From Streptomyces gardneri (lineage in GTDB: Bacteria; Actinomycetota; Actinomycetes; Streptomycetales; Streptomycetaceae), in the NCBI RefSeq assembly GCF_006539185.1, contig NZ_BJMN01000046.1, forward strand, positions 21,847 through 85,846: a stretch of DNA of 64,000 nucleotides, given 5' to 3'. Shown piece after piece: positions 17,293 to 25,282 of the stretch. The notes under the pieces are model-generated. The model made no database searches, was not told the DNA's origin, and saw only the letters and a list, made by a program, of their open reading frames with translations. How positions within the stretch are numbered: the stretch's first letter is position 1; each line of letters starts with the position of its first letter. A program made the translations under genes and the position numbers.

Positions 17293-18183
17293 TCACCGCC
17301 GGGCCGTGTCCCCCGCGCGGGCCTGCTCGTCGGCCGCGCCGCCCGCGCCCACGAGCCCCTTGGAGACGGAGCCGAGACGGGGCTCGAAGCGCCGCATCTC
17401 CCGCTGCCCGACCGTCGCGATCATCCCGGGCAGATAGCCCCGGACCGACTGCATCCCGCGCAGCCACCACTGCGCGTACACGTGGGAGGAGCGCCGCTCG
17501 ATGCCGGCGACGATCCGGTCGACGGCCGGGCCGAGGGGGTACGTGCGGTTCGCGGGCCACGGCAGCCGGGAGCGGAGCTCGCGCATCACGTCGTCCTGGT
17601 CGGCGCCGCGCACCATGTCGGTGTCGGTCCAGGACAGATAGCCGACGCCGACCTTCACGCCCTTGTACGCGACCTCGGCGCGCAGGCTGTGCGCGAAGGC
17701 CTCGACGCCCGACTTGGAGGCGCAGTACGCCGTCATCATCGGGGCCGGGGTGAGCGCCGCGAGCGAGGCGATCTGGAGGAAGTACCCGCGGGACTCCATG
17801 AGGACGGGCAGGAACGCCCGGCCGGTCACGGCGCCGCCGATCAGGTTGACCTCGATGACCCGCCGCCAGGCGTCGGGGTCGGACTCGACGAAGGGACCGC
17901 CCGCCGCGACACCGGCGTTGGCGACGACGATGTCGACCTTCCCGAACCGCTCCTTGACCTCGGCCGCGACCTTCGCCATGGCCTCGTGGTCGGTGACGTC
18001 GGCGTGCCACCAGTCGGCCTCGGTGTGCAGCCGGCCGGCGACCTCCTTGAGCTGCTCGGGCTCCAGGCCGACGAGCGCGATCTTCGCTCCGCGCGCGGAG
18101 AGCTTGCGGGCGAGGAGTTCGCCGACGCCTCGGGCCCCTCCGGTGACGACCGCGACCTGTCCTTCCAGGCTCATCCTGCTCAT
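17293..18183 (-). CDS. SDR alcohol dehydrogenase of the BVMO operon
   Basis: A 296-residue SDR. TGGARGVG is at residues 14-21, NAG at 89-91, and the triad at Ser140, Tyr153 and Lys157 (YCASK). An extra C-terminal ~70 residues with aromatic segments (YAQWWLRGMQ) may bind membrane or a hydrophobic substrate, as in the subgroup often found with flavin monooxygenases. It is the third gene of an operon, with its ATG overlapping the hydrolase stop (ATGA). In such operons an alcohol is oxidised to a ketone, the monooxygenase forms an ester and the hydrolase opens it. That pathway is inferred from gene order. Confidence 0.88.
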   Translation of the reverse strand: MSRMSLEGQVAVVTGGARGVGELLARKLSARGAKIALVGLEPEQLKEVAGRLHTEADWWHADVTDHEAMAKVAAEVKERFGKVDIVVANAGVAAGGPFVESDPDAWRRVIEVNLIGGAVTGRAFLPVLMESRGYFLQIASLAALTPAPMMTAYCASKSGVEAFAHSLRAEVAYKGVKVGVGYLSWTDTDMVRGADQDDVMRELRSRLPWPANRTYPLGPAVDRIVAGIERRSSHVYAQWWLRGMQSVRGYLPGMIATVGQREMRRFEPRLGSVSKGLVGAGGAADEQARAGDTARR

Positions 18184-19106
18184 GCCTGCTCCTTCTGCTT
18201 CTCCTGGTCCCCGGACTTCACGCCCAGGTACGTGAGGGTCAGTTCGCGGATCTGCGCGGTGACGGCCTCGGGGGCCTCCACCGGCGTCATGTGGCCCATG
18301 CCGGCCAGCTGGACGAGGCCCGTGCAGTGCGGCAGCGCGTCCGCCATCGCGCGGGAGTGGACGGCCGGGGTGAGCCGGTCGGCGGTGCCGACGAGCACGG
18401 CCACCGGCAGCCGCAGCTCCCGCAGCCCGGCTTCGAGGTCGAGGCCGGCGAGGACCTGCGACCAGCCGTAGCGGGAGACGCGCGGACAGGCGTGCACGAT
18501 CCGGGCGCAGGCCTCGACCCGGTCGGGCGCCGAGCCCGGTCCCATCGTCGCGTACTTGAGGACCTTCTTCGAGACGGCGTTGACCGGGCCGAGCGGCGCC
18601 TTCGCGCCGAGGACGGCCTTGGTCAGCCGGCTGCGCAGACCGCCGGGCCGCAGCGGTACGACGGTGGCCTCGGCGGTCAGCCGCGAGGGCCCGGTGGAGC
18701 AGAGGAGGACGGCGGCGGCGTGCTGTCGGAAGCCGGGGCGTCCGGCAGCGGCCATGAGCGTCATGCCGCCCATGGAGTGGCCGGCGAGGACGGCCCGCTC
18801 GCCGGGGCCGAGGGTGGCCGCGAGCACCGCCTCCAGGTCGTCGGCGAGCGCGGTCGTCGAGTAGCCGCCCGGAGCGGGCACGGGGGACCTGCCGTGGCCA
18901 CGCTGGTCGTAGGCGATGACCCGGTGGTCGGCGGCGAGAGCCCGTATCTGCTCGGCCCAGAAGGTGATCGAGCAGGTCCAGCCGTGGGCGAGGACGACGG
19001 CGGGCGCGCCCTCGGGGCCGTACACCTCGACGTGGATCGGGGAGCCGTCCGCGGAGAGGGCGGTGAGCTCGCGGGGCGTGGGCAGGGGTATGAGGTGCGC
19101 GCTCAC
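18180..19106 (-). CDS. Alpha/beta hydrolase of the BVMO operon
   Basis: A 308-residue alpha/beta hydrolase. The nucleophile elbow is GHSMGG with Ser111, the oxyanion strand HGWTCS starts at residue 41, the acid is in GTADRLTP and the catalytic His in GMGHMTP near the C-terminus. Its GTG start overlaps the stop of the monooxygenase (GTGA) and its stop overlaps the next ATG, so the three genes are translationally coupled. Next to a Baeyer-Villiger enzyme, the likely role is hydrolysis of the ester or lactone product; the specific substrate is unknown. Confidence 0.9.
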   Translation of the reverse strand: MSAHLIPLPTPRELTALSADGSPIHVEVYGPEGAPAVVLAHGWTCSITFWAEQIRALAADHRVIAYDQRGHGRSPVPAPGGYSTTALADDLEAVLAATLGPGERAVLAGHSMGGMTLMAAAGRPGFRQHAAAVLLCSTGPSRLTAEATVVPLRPGGLRSRLTKAVLGAKAPLGPVNAVSKKVLKYATMGPGSAPDRVEACARIVHACPRVSRYGWSQVLAGLDLEAGLRELRLPVAVLVGTADRLTPAVHSRAMADALPHCTGLVQLAGMGHMTPVEAPEAVTAQIRELTLTYLGVKSGDQEKQKEQA

Positions 19107-20647
19107 TGGGCGGCCTCCTTCTTGCGGGAGGCGGCGCGGCTCTTCGCCGGCGGAGCGGGCTCCGCCGCGCGGACCACCTCGTACTCGGAGAGGTCGACCT
19201 GCCGGGTCTCCTTGCGGAACTCGCCCGTCGTGCCCGGCCACAGCGTGGTGTTGCGGCCGTTGGCGTCGAGGTACCAGCTCTCGCAGCCGCCCGCCTTCCA
19301 GACGGTCCGCTCCATCCGGGCCTGCACCTTGCGGTTCCAGACGCCGACGGCGGAGGGACGGACGGCGAGGGCGGCGCGCCCGCCGCGACCGGAGGAGGTG
19401 AGCAGGGTGAGCTGGCGCAGGTAGTCGGCCATGTAGTTCAGCTGGGACTCGATCATGAGGATCATCGAGGAGTTCCCGAGGCCGGTGTTGGGGCCGATGA
19501 CCGTCATGAAGTTGGGGAAGCCGGCGGCGGTGGCGCCGCGCAGCGCCTCCATGCCGCCCTTCCAGGTCTCGGCGAGGGTCTTCCCCTCGGCGCCGACGAC
19601 CCTCTCGGCGATGGGCATGTCGGTGACGTGGAAGCCGGTGCCGAAGACGATCGCGTCGACCTCGGTCTCGGTGCCGTCGGCGGCGACGACGGTCGAGCCG
19701 CGGACCTCGCGCAGTCCGGAGGCGACGACGTCGACGTTGGGCTCGGCGACCGCCGGGTAGTACGTGCTGGAGAGCAGGATGCGCTTGCAGCCGATGCGGT
19801 ACGAGGGCGTCAGCTTGGCCCGCAGCACCGGGTCCTTGACGGCCTTGGCGATGTTGGCCTTGGCGAGCTTCTCGATGAGCCCGAGTTCGTTCGGGTGCTT
19901 GGTGAAGGCGCCGACCTGGAGTTCGCGGATGCCCCAGAGGAGGCCGCGGCGGAGGGTGCCGGTGACGGGCACGGCGCGGTGCAGCCAGCGCTCGGGGCCG
20001 CTGATCGCCCGGTCCATGCGGCGCATGACCCACGGGGGCGTGCGCTGGAAGAGCGTCAGCTTCCCGACCAGGGGCTGGATCGCGGGCACGATCTGGATGG
20101 CGGAGGCGCCGGTGCCGATCATGGCGACGCGCTTGCCGGTGAGGTCGTAGTCGTGGTCCCAGCGGGCGGAGTGGAAGACCTTGCCGGGGAAGTCGGCGAG
20201 CCCGGGGATGTCGGGGATCTTGGGGTCGGAGAGCGGTCCGGTGGCGGAGACGACGACCTCGGCGCTGAAGCTGCCCCGGCTGGTCTCGATCTCCCAGCGG
20301 AGCGCCTCGGCGTCCCACTCCATCCGCAGCACCTCGTGGTTCAGGCGCAGGTGGGGACGGATCCCGAAGGTGTCCGTGACATGCTCCAGGTAGGCGCGGA
20401 TGTGGCGCTGTCCGGAGAAGGTCCGCGGCCAGTCGGGATTGGGCGCGAAGGAGAAGGAGTAGAGGTGCGAGGGCACGTCGCAGGCACAGCCGGGGTAGCT
20501 GTTGTCGCGCCATGTGCCGCCCACGGAGTCGGCCCGCTCCAGGACGACGAAGTCGGTGATTCCCTCGCGACGCAGCCGGACGGCGGCGCCGAGGCCACCG
20601 AATCCCGATCCGATCACCGCCACCCGTACGTGCTCGTGCTTCGCCAT
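19103..20647 (-). CDS. Type I Baeyer-Villiger monooxygenase (flavin-containing)
   Basis: A 514-residue flavoprotein. The FAD site GSGFGG is at residues 13-18, the NADPH site GTGASA at 178-183, and between them the Baeyer-Villiger fingerprint F-x-G-x-x-x-H-x-x-x-W at Phe153, Gly155, His159 and Trp163. It would use NADPH and oxygen to convert a ketone to an ester or lactone. GGGAGG precedes the ATG closely. It is the first gene of the operon with a hydrolase and an SDR and is divergent from a MerR regulator. Two short palindromes lie in the shared upstream region. Confidence 0.93.
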   Translation of the reverse strand: MAKHEHVRVAVIGSGFGGLGAAVRLRREGITDFVVLERADSVGGTWRDNSYPGCACDVPSHLYSFSFAPNPDWPRTFSGQRHIRAYLEHVTDTFGIRPHLRLNHEVLRMEWDAEALRWEIETSRGSFSAEVVVSATGPLSDPKIPDIPGLADFPGKVFHSARWDHDYDLTGKRVAMIGTGASAIQIVPAIQPLVGKLTLFQRTPPWVMRRMDRAISGPERWLHRAVPVTGTLRRGLLWGIRELQVGAFTKHPNELGLIEKLAKANIAKAVKDPVLRAKLTPSYRIGCKRILLSSTYYPAVAEPNVDVVASGLREVRGSTVVAADGTETEVDAIVFGTGFHVTDMPIAERVVGAEGKTLAETWKGGMEALRGATAAGFPNFMTVIGPNTGLGNSSMILMIESQLNYMADYLRQLTLLTSSGRGGRAALAVRPSAVGVWNRKVQARMERTVWKAGGCESWYLDANGRNTTLWPGTTGEFRKETRQVDLSEYEVVRAAEPAPPAKSRAASRKKEAAQ

Positions 20648-20717
20648 GCCGCCTCCCGCGCGCCCGACAGATCACGCCAGCAATCACTGGCACAGTCGGG
20701 ACTGTAGAGCAGCTCCA

Positions 20718-20729
20718 TACCGAGCGGTA
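20718..20729. promoter_or_regulatory. Palindrome TACCG-N2-CGGTA, candidate MerR operator
   Basis: Perfect 5-bp arms around two bases, 71 bases upstream of the monooxygenase start. A second copy with a one-base centre lies 20 bases further. Paired sites between divergent genes fit control by the adjacent MerR protein. Confidence 0.55.
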
Positions 20730-20749
20730 GGGGTACGGCGAGGGAAAGT

Positions 20750-20760
20750 TACCGGCGGTA
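20750..20760. promoter_or_regulatory. Palindrome TACCG-N1-CGGTA, candidate MerR operator
   Basis: The same arms as the site at 20718 with one central base, ending six bases before the TAGGCT hexamer that is the probable -10 element of the MerR gene. Binding here would allow autoregulation. Confidence 0.55.
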
Positions 20761-20778
20761 CAACATAGGCTGGCGTGC

Positions 20779-21456
20779 GTGGCAGAAGGATCAGTCGAAG
20801 GACCGGGAACCGGCGGCGTGCGCGAGTACCGCATGGAGGAGCTGGCGACGGCCGCCGGCATCACCGTGCGCACCCTCCGCTTCTACCGCGAGCGCGGACT
20901 GATCCCGCCGCCCCGCCGCGAGGGCCGCATCGCCTGGTACGACGAGCACCACCTCGCCCGGCTGCGCACCATCGCCGCCCTCCTGGAGCGCGGCCACACC
21001 CTCAACGGCATCGCCGACCTCACCAGCGCCTTCGAGAGCGGCCGGAACGTCCGCGAGGTCCTCGCCCTCGGCCCTCCCACCGAGGAGGAGCCCGTCCGCC
21101 TGACCCCCGAGGAGCTCGCCGACCACTTCGCCGGCGAGGTCACCCCCGAGAACCTCGCGGCCGCCCTCGACCTCGGCTACCTCGTCACGGACGGCGAGGA
21201 GATCGTCCACATCAGCCGCCGCCTGCTCGACGTCTCCGCCGCACTCGTCCGCGAGGGCATCCCGCTCGCCGAGGTCCTCAAGGCGGGCGCCCGCGTCCGC
21301 GAACACGCCGACGCCCTCGCGGAGCTCTTCACCGACCTGCTGCGCGCCCACGCGGCCGAGGACGACGTCTGGCGACTGCGCCCGCTCGCCAAGAACGTCG
21401 TCGAGGCGGAACTGTCCCTGGCCCTCGACCGCCGCCTGCGCTCCGAAGGCAGCTGA
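20779..21456 (+). CDS. MerR-family transcriptional regulator
   Basis: A 225-residue regulator. The MerR winged helix occupies residues 16-80 (YRMEELATAAGITVRTLRFYRERGLIPPPRR, then IAWYDEHHLARLRTIAALLERG), followed by a long helical C-terminal domain without the Cys cluster of metal sensors, so it probably senses an organic ligand. GTG at 20779 has TAGGCT 7 bases upstream, consistent with a leaderless transcript; in-frame GTG 20818 or ATG 20833 are alternatives. It is divergent from the Baeyer-Villiger operon, its likely target. It ends about 130 bases before a lipoprotein gene. Confidence 0.88.
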   Translation: MAEGSVEGPGTGGVREYRMEELATAAGITVRTLRFYRERGLIPPPRREGRIAWYDEHHLARLRTIAALLERGHTLNGIADLTSAFESGRNVREVLALGPPTEEEPVRLTPEELADHFAGEVTPENLAAALDLGYLVTDGEEIVHISRRLLDVSAALVREGIPLAEVLKAGARVREHADALAELFTDLLRAHAAEDDVWRLRPLAKNVVEAELSLALDRRLRSEGS

Positions 21457-21584
21457 TTCCGCGGTACGGGGCGGCCTCATGGCCGCCAGACAGGTTCTTC
21501 AAAGGTTCTTCATGATCCCGGCCCTACGGTCGGGCCACCCACCGCGCTCGCGGCCCGGGGCCCGACGGAAGGACGGAAGAACCG

Positions 21585-22172
21585 ATGAGGACGAACCGCG
21601 TGCTGCTCGCCGCCGCGGCGGCCGCCGTGACCCTCGCGCTGACCGGCTGCGGCGGGGGCGGCGACGACGGGGCCGGCAGGATCCCGACGGCGGTCGAAGG
21701 CACCCCGTCCGGTGGTACGGGCAGGACGACCGGCAGCGGCGACGGAAAGGACGAGGTCACCGCGTACGTCGAATCCCAGCGCGCCTGGGTGAAGTGCCTG
21801 CGCGCGAACGGCATCGACGCCCCCGACCCGGACGGGAACGGCCAGGTCGACCTCGGCGACGCCCGCCCCCTCAAGGCGAACCCGGCCAGCCGGAAGGCGC
21901 TGGAGAAGTGCAGCAAGGACAAGCCGTCGGTCCCCGCCGAGATCGAACGGCGGCTCGCTCCCAAGCTCACCCCCGAACAGATCAAGAAGCAGTTCGAGTT
22001 CGCCGCCTGCATGCAGAAGAACGGCGCCCCCGACTTCCCCGACCCCGAGCCCGACGGCAACACCTACGGGGACGCCCAGTGGGACTCGACCACGGCCGCC
22101 GCCAAGCAGGCCGGCCGCACCTGCGCGCCGATCATCGGCGACCCGGTGGAGCAGGGCCCGGGCAAGGGCTGA
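21585..22172 (+). CDS. Putative lipoprotein of the ABC exporter operon
   Basis: A 195-residue protein with a lipoprotein signal: basic N-terminus, hydrophobic core and lipobox LTGC with Cys22, followed by a Gly/Asp-rich tether. The mature part has two similar units containing W-V-K-C-L-R and A-A-C-M-Q-K, each a Cys-containing helix with an adjacent GxxDPxPD segment; this duplicated pattern is common in actinobacterial secreted proteins of unknown function. Four bases separate it from the membrane-fusion gene, so it belongs to the exporter operon and would act at the outer face of the membrane. Confidence 0.85.
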   Translation: MRTNRVLLAAAAAAVTLALTGCGGGGDDGAGRIPTAVEGTPSGGTGRTTGSGDGKDEVTAYVESQRAWVKCLRANGIDAPDPDGNGQVDLGDARPLKANPASRKALEKCSKDKPSVPAEIERRLAPKLTPEQIKKQFEFAACMQKNGAPDFPDPEPDGNTYGDAQWDSTTAAAKQAGRTCAPIIGDPVEQGPGKG

Positions 22173-22175
22173 GCG

Positions 22176-23366
22176 ATGAGCGAGACGCACACGGAGGCCC
22201 CTCGCCGCCGGAGCCGTACCGTCCTCCTCTCCACGGCCTTCGTCGCGGTCACGACCGTCGCCGCGGTCGGCGCGCTCGGCCTCGGCGGCGGGGACGACGA
22301 GCCCCCCGCCGCCCCACCACGGGCGGGCTCCACGGTCGCCGTCACCCGCGTGACCCTCGTCGAACGGACCAAGGTCGAGGGGACGCTGGGATACGGGACC
22401 GAGATACCCCTTCCGGTGAAGGCGACCGGCACCGTCACCTGGCTCCCGGAGGCGGGCGCGACCGCCGAACGCGGGGACACCCTGCTGCGGGTCGACGACC
22501 GGCCGGTGGTGCTGCTCTACGGCACGCTGCCGATGTACCGCGAACTGGGCACGGCGGCCGCGACCGCCCCCGACCCGCCCCGGACCACGCCTCCGAAGCA
22601 AGAAGGTGACAAGAGCGCCAAGGGATCGGAGGCACCTCCGGCCGCCCCTCCCGCGACACCCCCACGCCCCCTGCCCCTCCGCGGCATGGACGTCCTCCAG
22701 TTCGAGTCCAACCTCGCCGCGCTCGGCTACACCGGCTTCACCGTCGACGAGGAGTTCACGTCCGGCACCGAACGGGCCGTCAAGCGCTGGCAGAAGGCCC
22801 TGGACCTGCCCGAGACCGGCCGGATCGGCCTCGGCGACGTCGTCTACGCCTCCGGCCGGGTGCGCCTCGGCCCGGCGGGCGTCCGGCTCGGCTCGGCCGC
22901 CGGCGAGAACGCCCTCACGTACACCGGCACGACCCGCAAGGTCGTCGTCAACGCCTCGGCGCAGGAGGCCTCCTGGGCCGCCCGCGGCACCGAGGTCACC
23001 GTCGGACTGCCCGACGGAAGCCCCTTGAAGGGCAGGGTCGCGTCGGTGGGAAGGGAGGCGGCCGCCCCCGAGGGCGGGGCCGGAGGGGCGGCCCCGACGG
23101 TCCCGGTCACGATCGCCCTCCCCGACCAGCGGGCCCTTGGCCGCCTGGAGAGCGGCCCGGTCACCGTCGAGTACGTGGGCCGGAAGCGCGAGGACGTCCT
23201 GAGCGTCCCGGTCGCGGCCCTGGTGGCCCTGGCGGAGGGCGGGCACGGCCTGGAGACCCCCGACGGCCGCTTCGTCGCGGCCCGGACGGGCCTGTTCGCC
23301 GACGGCATGGTGGAGGTGAGCGGCCCGGCGGTCACCGAGGGCATGAAGGTGAGGATCCCCCAATGA
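22176..23366 (+). CDS. Membrane-fusion (HlyD/MacA-like) protein with peptidoglycan-binding domain
   Basis: A 396-residue protein with one N-terminal membrane anchor (residues ~16-36), a lipoyl/barrel-sandwich segment split by an insert, a PG_binding_1-like domain near 170-210 (LQFESNLAALGYTGFTVDEEFTSGTERAVKRWQ pattern, written here by its key residues LAALGY and VKRWQ) and a C-terminal beta-barrel region. This actinobacterial variant of MacA couples a MacB-like ABC exporter to the wall. The Pro/Ala-rich stretch at 130-165 is a linker. Its stop overlaps the ATPase start as ATGA. Confidence 0.85.
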   Translation: MSETHTEAPRRRSRTVLLSTAFVAVTTVAAVGALGLGGGDDEPPAAPPRAGSTVAVTRVTLVERTKVEGTLGYGTEIPLPVKATGTVTWLPEAGATAERGDTLLRVDDRPVVLLYGTLPMYRELGTAAATAPDPPRTTPPKQEGDKSAKGSEAPPAAPPATPPRPLPLRGMDVLQFESNLAALGYTGFTVDEEFTSGTERAVKRWQKALDLPETGRIGLGDVVYASGRVRLGPAGVRLGSAAGENALTYTGTTRKVVVNASAQEASWAARGTEVTVGLPDGSPLKGRVASVGREAAAPEGGAGGAAPTVPVTIALPDQRALGRLESGPVTVEYVGRKREDVLSVPVAALVALAEGGHGLETPDGRFVAARTGLFADGMVEVSGPAVTEGMKVRIPQ

Positions 23367-24073
23367 GCGCCCCCGACTCCGTCGTCGTGGAGTTCCGCGA
23401 GGTCTCGAAGACGTACCCCGGTGGGGTCGCGGCGGTCCGGGACGTGGACCTGCGCGTCCACCGCGGCGAACTCGTCGCGATCGTCGGCCCCTCGGGCTCG
23501 GGCAAGTCCAGCATGCTGAACCTGATGGGCAGCCTGGACCGCCCCTCGGCGGGACGGGTCCTCGTGGACGGCCACGACATCGCCGCCCTGACGGACCGGG
23601 AGGTCTCCGCGCTGCGGGCCACCCGGATCGGCTTCGTCTTCCAGCAGTTCCACCTGGCGGTCGGCGTCCCGGTCCTGGACTCGGTCGCGGACGGCCTCCT
23701 GTACGCCGGGGTCCCGCTGCGCCGCCGCCGGGCACGCGCCGCCTCGGCCCTGGCCAGGGTCGGGCTCAGCCACCGCGTCCACCACCTGCCGCACCAGCTC
23801 TCCGGCGGCGAGCGCCAACGGGTCGCGGTGGCGCGGGCGGTGGTCGGCGGACCGGCGGTCCTGCTCGCCGACGAACCGACGGGCAACCTCGACTCGGCGT
23901 CGGGCGCGGCGGTCCTGGCGCTGCTGCGCGAGCTGCACGCGGCCGGGACGACCGTCGTCGTCATCACCCACGACCGGGAGATCGCCGCCGCCCTGCCCCG
24001 CCGCATCGAGATGCGCGACGGCCGGGTGGTCGCCGACACGGTCACGGAACCCACGAGCGGAGCGCCCGCATGA
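23363..24073 (+). CDS. MacB/LolD-type ABC transporter ATPase
   Basis: A 236-residue ATPase. Walker A GPSGSGKSS is at residues 43-51, followed by FVFQQFHL (Q-loop typical of MacB/LolD type), the signature LSGGERQR and the Walker B plus D-loop LLADEPTGNLDS. It pairs with the FtsX-like permease immediately downstream (ATGA overlap). Type VII ABC systems like this use mechanotransmission to push peptides, antibiotics or lipoproteins outward from the membrane rather than moving them through it. Confidence 0.93.
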   Translation: MSAPDSVVVEFREVSKTYPGGVAAVRDVDLRVHRGELVAIVGPSGSGKSSMLNLMGSLDRPSAGRVLVDGHDIAALTDREVSALRATRIGFVFQQFHLAVGVPVLDSVADGLLYAGVPLRRRRARAASALARVGLSHRVHHLPHQLSGGERQRVAVARAVVGGPAVLLADEPTGNLDSASGAAVLALLRELHAAGTTVVVITHDREIAAALPRRIEMRDGRVVADTVTEPTSGAPA

Positions 24074-25272
24074 TCGACAAGGGCACCGGGCTGCGACCGG
24101 CCCGCCTGCGCCCCGCCGACGTGTTCCGGCTCGGCGGCACCGGCCTGCGCACCCGCCCCCTGCGGGTCTTCCTCTCCGCCCTCGGCATCGCGATCGGCGT
24201 CGCCGCCATGATCGCGGTGGTCGGCATCTCCGGCTCGGGCCAGGCGGAGGTGGACCGCCGCCTGGACGCGCTCGGCACCAATCTGCTCCGGGTCGCCCCG
24301 GGGGCCACCCTCGGCGGCGAGAGGACGCGGCTCCCGGCGGATGCGGTCCGCATGATCGACCGCGTCCCGCCGGTCCGTGAGGTCGCGGCCACCGGAGCGA
24401 CCGGGGCGAAGGTCTACCGCAACGAGCGGATCGCCGTGGGCCGCACCGGCTCCCTGACCGTCCTCGCGGCGGACGAGGGCCTGCTCCCGGCCGTCGGCGG
24501 CCACGTCGGCCGGGGCCGCTGGCTGGACGCGGCGACCGCCACGTATCCGGCGGTCGTGCTCGGCGCGACGGCGGCGCAGCGGCTCGACGTGCACGCCCCG
24601 GGGACCCGGCTCTGGATCGGGGGCCGCTGGTTCTCGCTGATCGGCGTCCTCGACCCCGTACCCCTCGCTCCCGAGCTGGACGGCGCGGCGCTCGTCGGCG
24701 GGCCGGCGGCCCGGACGTACCTCCGGTTCGACGGTCGCCCTTCGACGGTCTACGTCCGTACCGACGACAGCGCGGTCGCGGCGGTGCGGGCGGTCCTCCC
24801 GGCCACGGCGAATCCGGCGAAGCCGGGCGAGGTGCAGGTGTCCCGCCCCTCGGACGCGCTCGCGGCCCGCGAGGCCACCGAGTCGACGCTCACCGGCCTG
24901 CTCCTCGGGCTCGGCGGGGTGGCGCTGCTCGTCGGCGGGGTCGGGGTGGGCAACACGATGGTGATCTCGGTCCTGGAGCGCCGCCCGGAGATCGGGCTGC
25001 GCCGGGCGCTCGGGGCCACCCGGGGCCAGATCCGCACCCAGTTCGTCACGGAGTCGCTGCTGCTGTCGGTGATCGGCGGCCTCGGCGGCACGGTCCTGGG
25101 GACGCTGATCACGGCGGCGTACGCCCTGAGTAGGGGCTGGCCGACGGTGGTCCCGGTGTGGGCGACGGCGGCCGGGGTGGGCGCAACGCTGGTGATCGGC
25201 ATGCTCGCGGGGCTCTATCCGGCGGTCCGGGCGAGCCGGCTGGCGCCGACGGTGGCGCTCGCCGGCACCTGA
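24070..25272 (+). CDS. MacB/FtsX-type ABC permease
   Basis: A 400-residue permease with the four-helix MacB layout: one helix near residues 30-55 (FLSALGIAIGVAAMIAVVGI), a large extracytoplasmic domain (~56-270) and three helices at the C-terminus (VALLVGGVGVGNTMVISV, then LLLSVIGGLGGTVLG and VGATLVIGMLAGLYPA). The motif RRPEIGLRRALGATRGQI between helices is characteristic. It completes the exporter made by the two upstream genes. Only 10 bases separate its stop from the convergent sensor kinase stop. Confidence 0.92.
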   Translation: MIDKGTGLRPARLRPADVFRLGGTGLRTRPLRVFLSALGIAIGVAAMIAVVGISGSGQAEVDRRLDALGTNLLRVAPGATLGGERTRLPADAVRMIDRVPPVREVAATGATGAKVYRNERIAVGRTGSLTVLAADEGLLPAVGGHVGRGRWLDAATATYPAVVLGATAAQRLDVHAPGTRLWIGGRWFSLIGVLDPVPLAPELDGAALVGGPAARTYLRFDGRPSTVYVRTDDSAVAAVRAVLPATANPAKPGEVQVSRPSDALAAREATESTLTGLLLGLGGVALLVGGVGVGNTMVISVLERRPEIGLRRALGATRGQIRTQFVTESLLLSVIGGLGGTVLGTLITAAYALSRGWPTVVPVWATAAGVGATLVIGMLAGLYPAVRASRLAPTVALAGT

Positions 25273-25282
25273 GCGCACGCGG

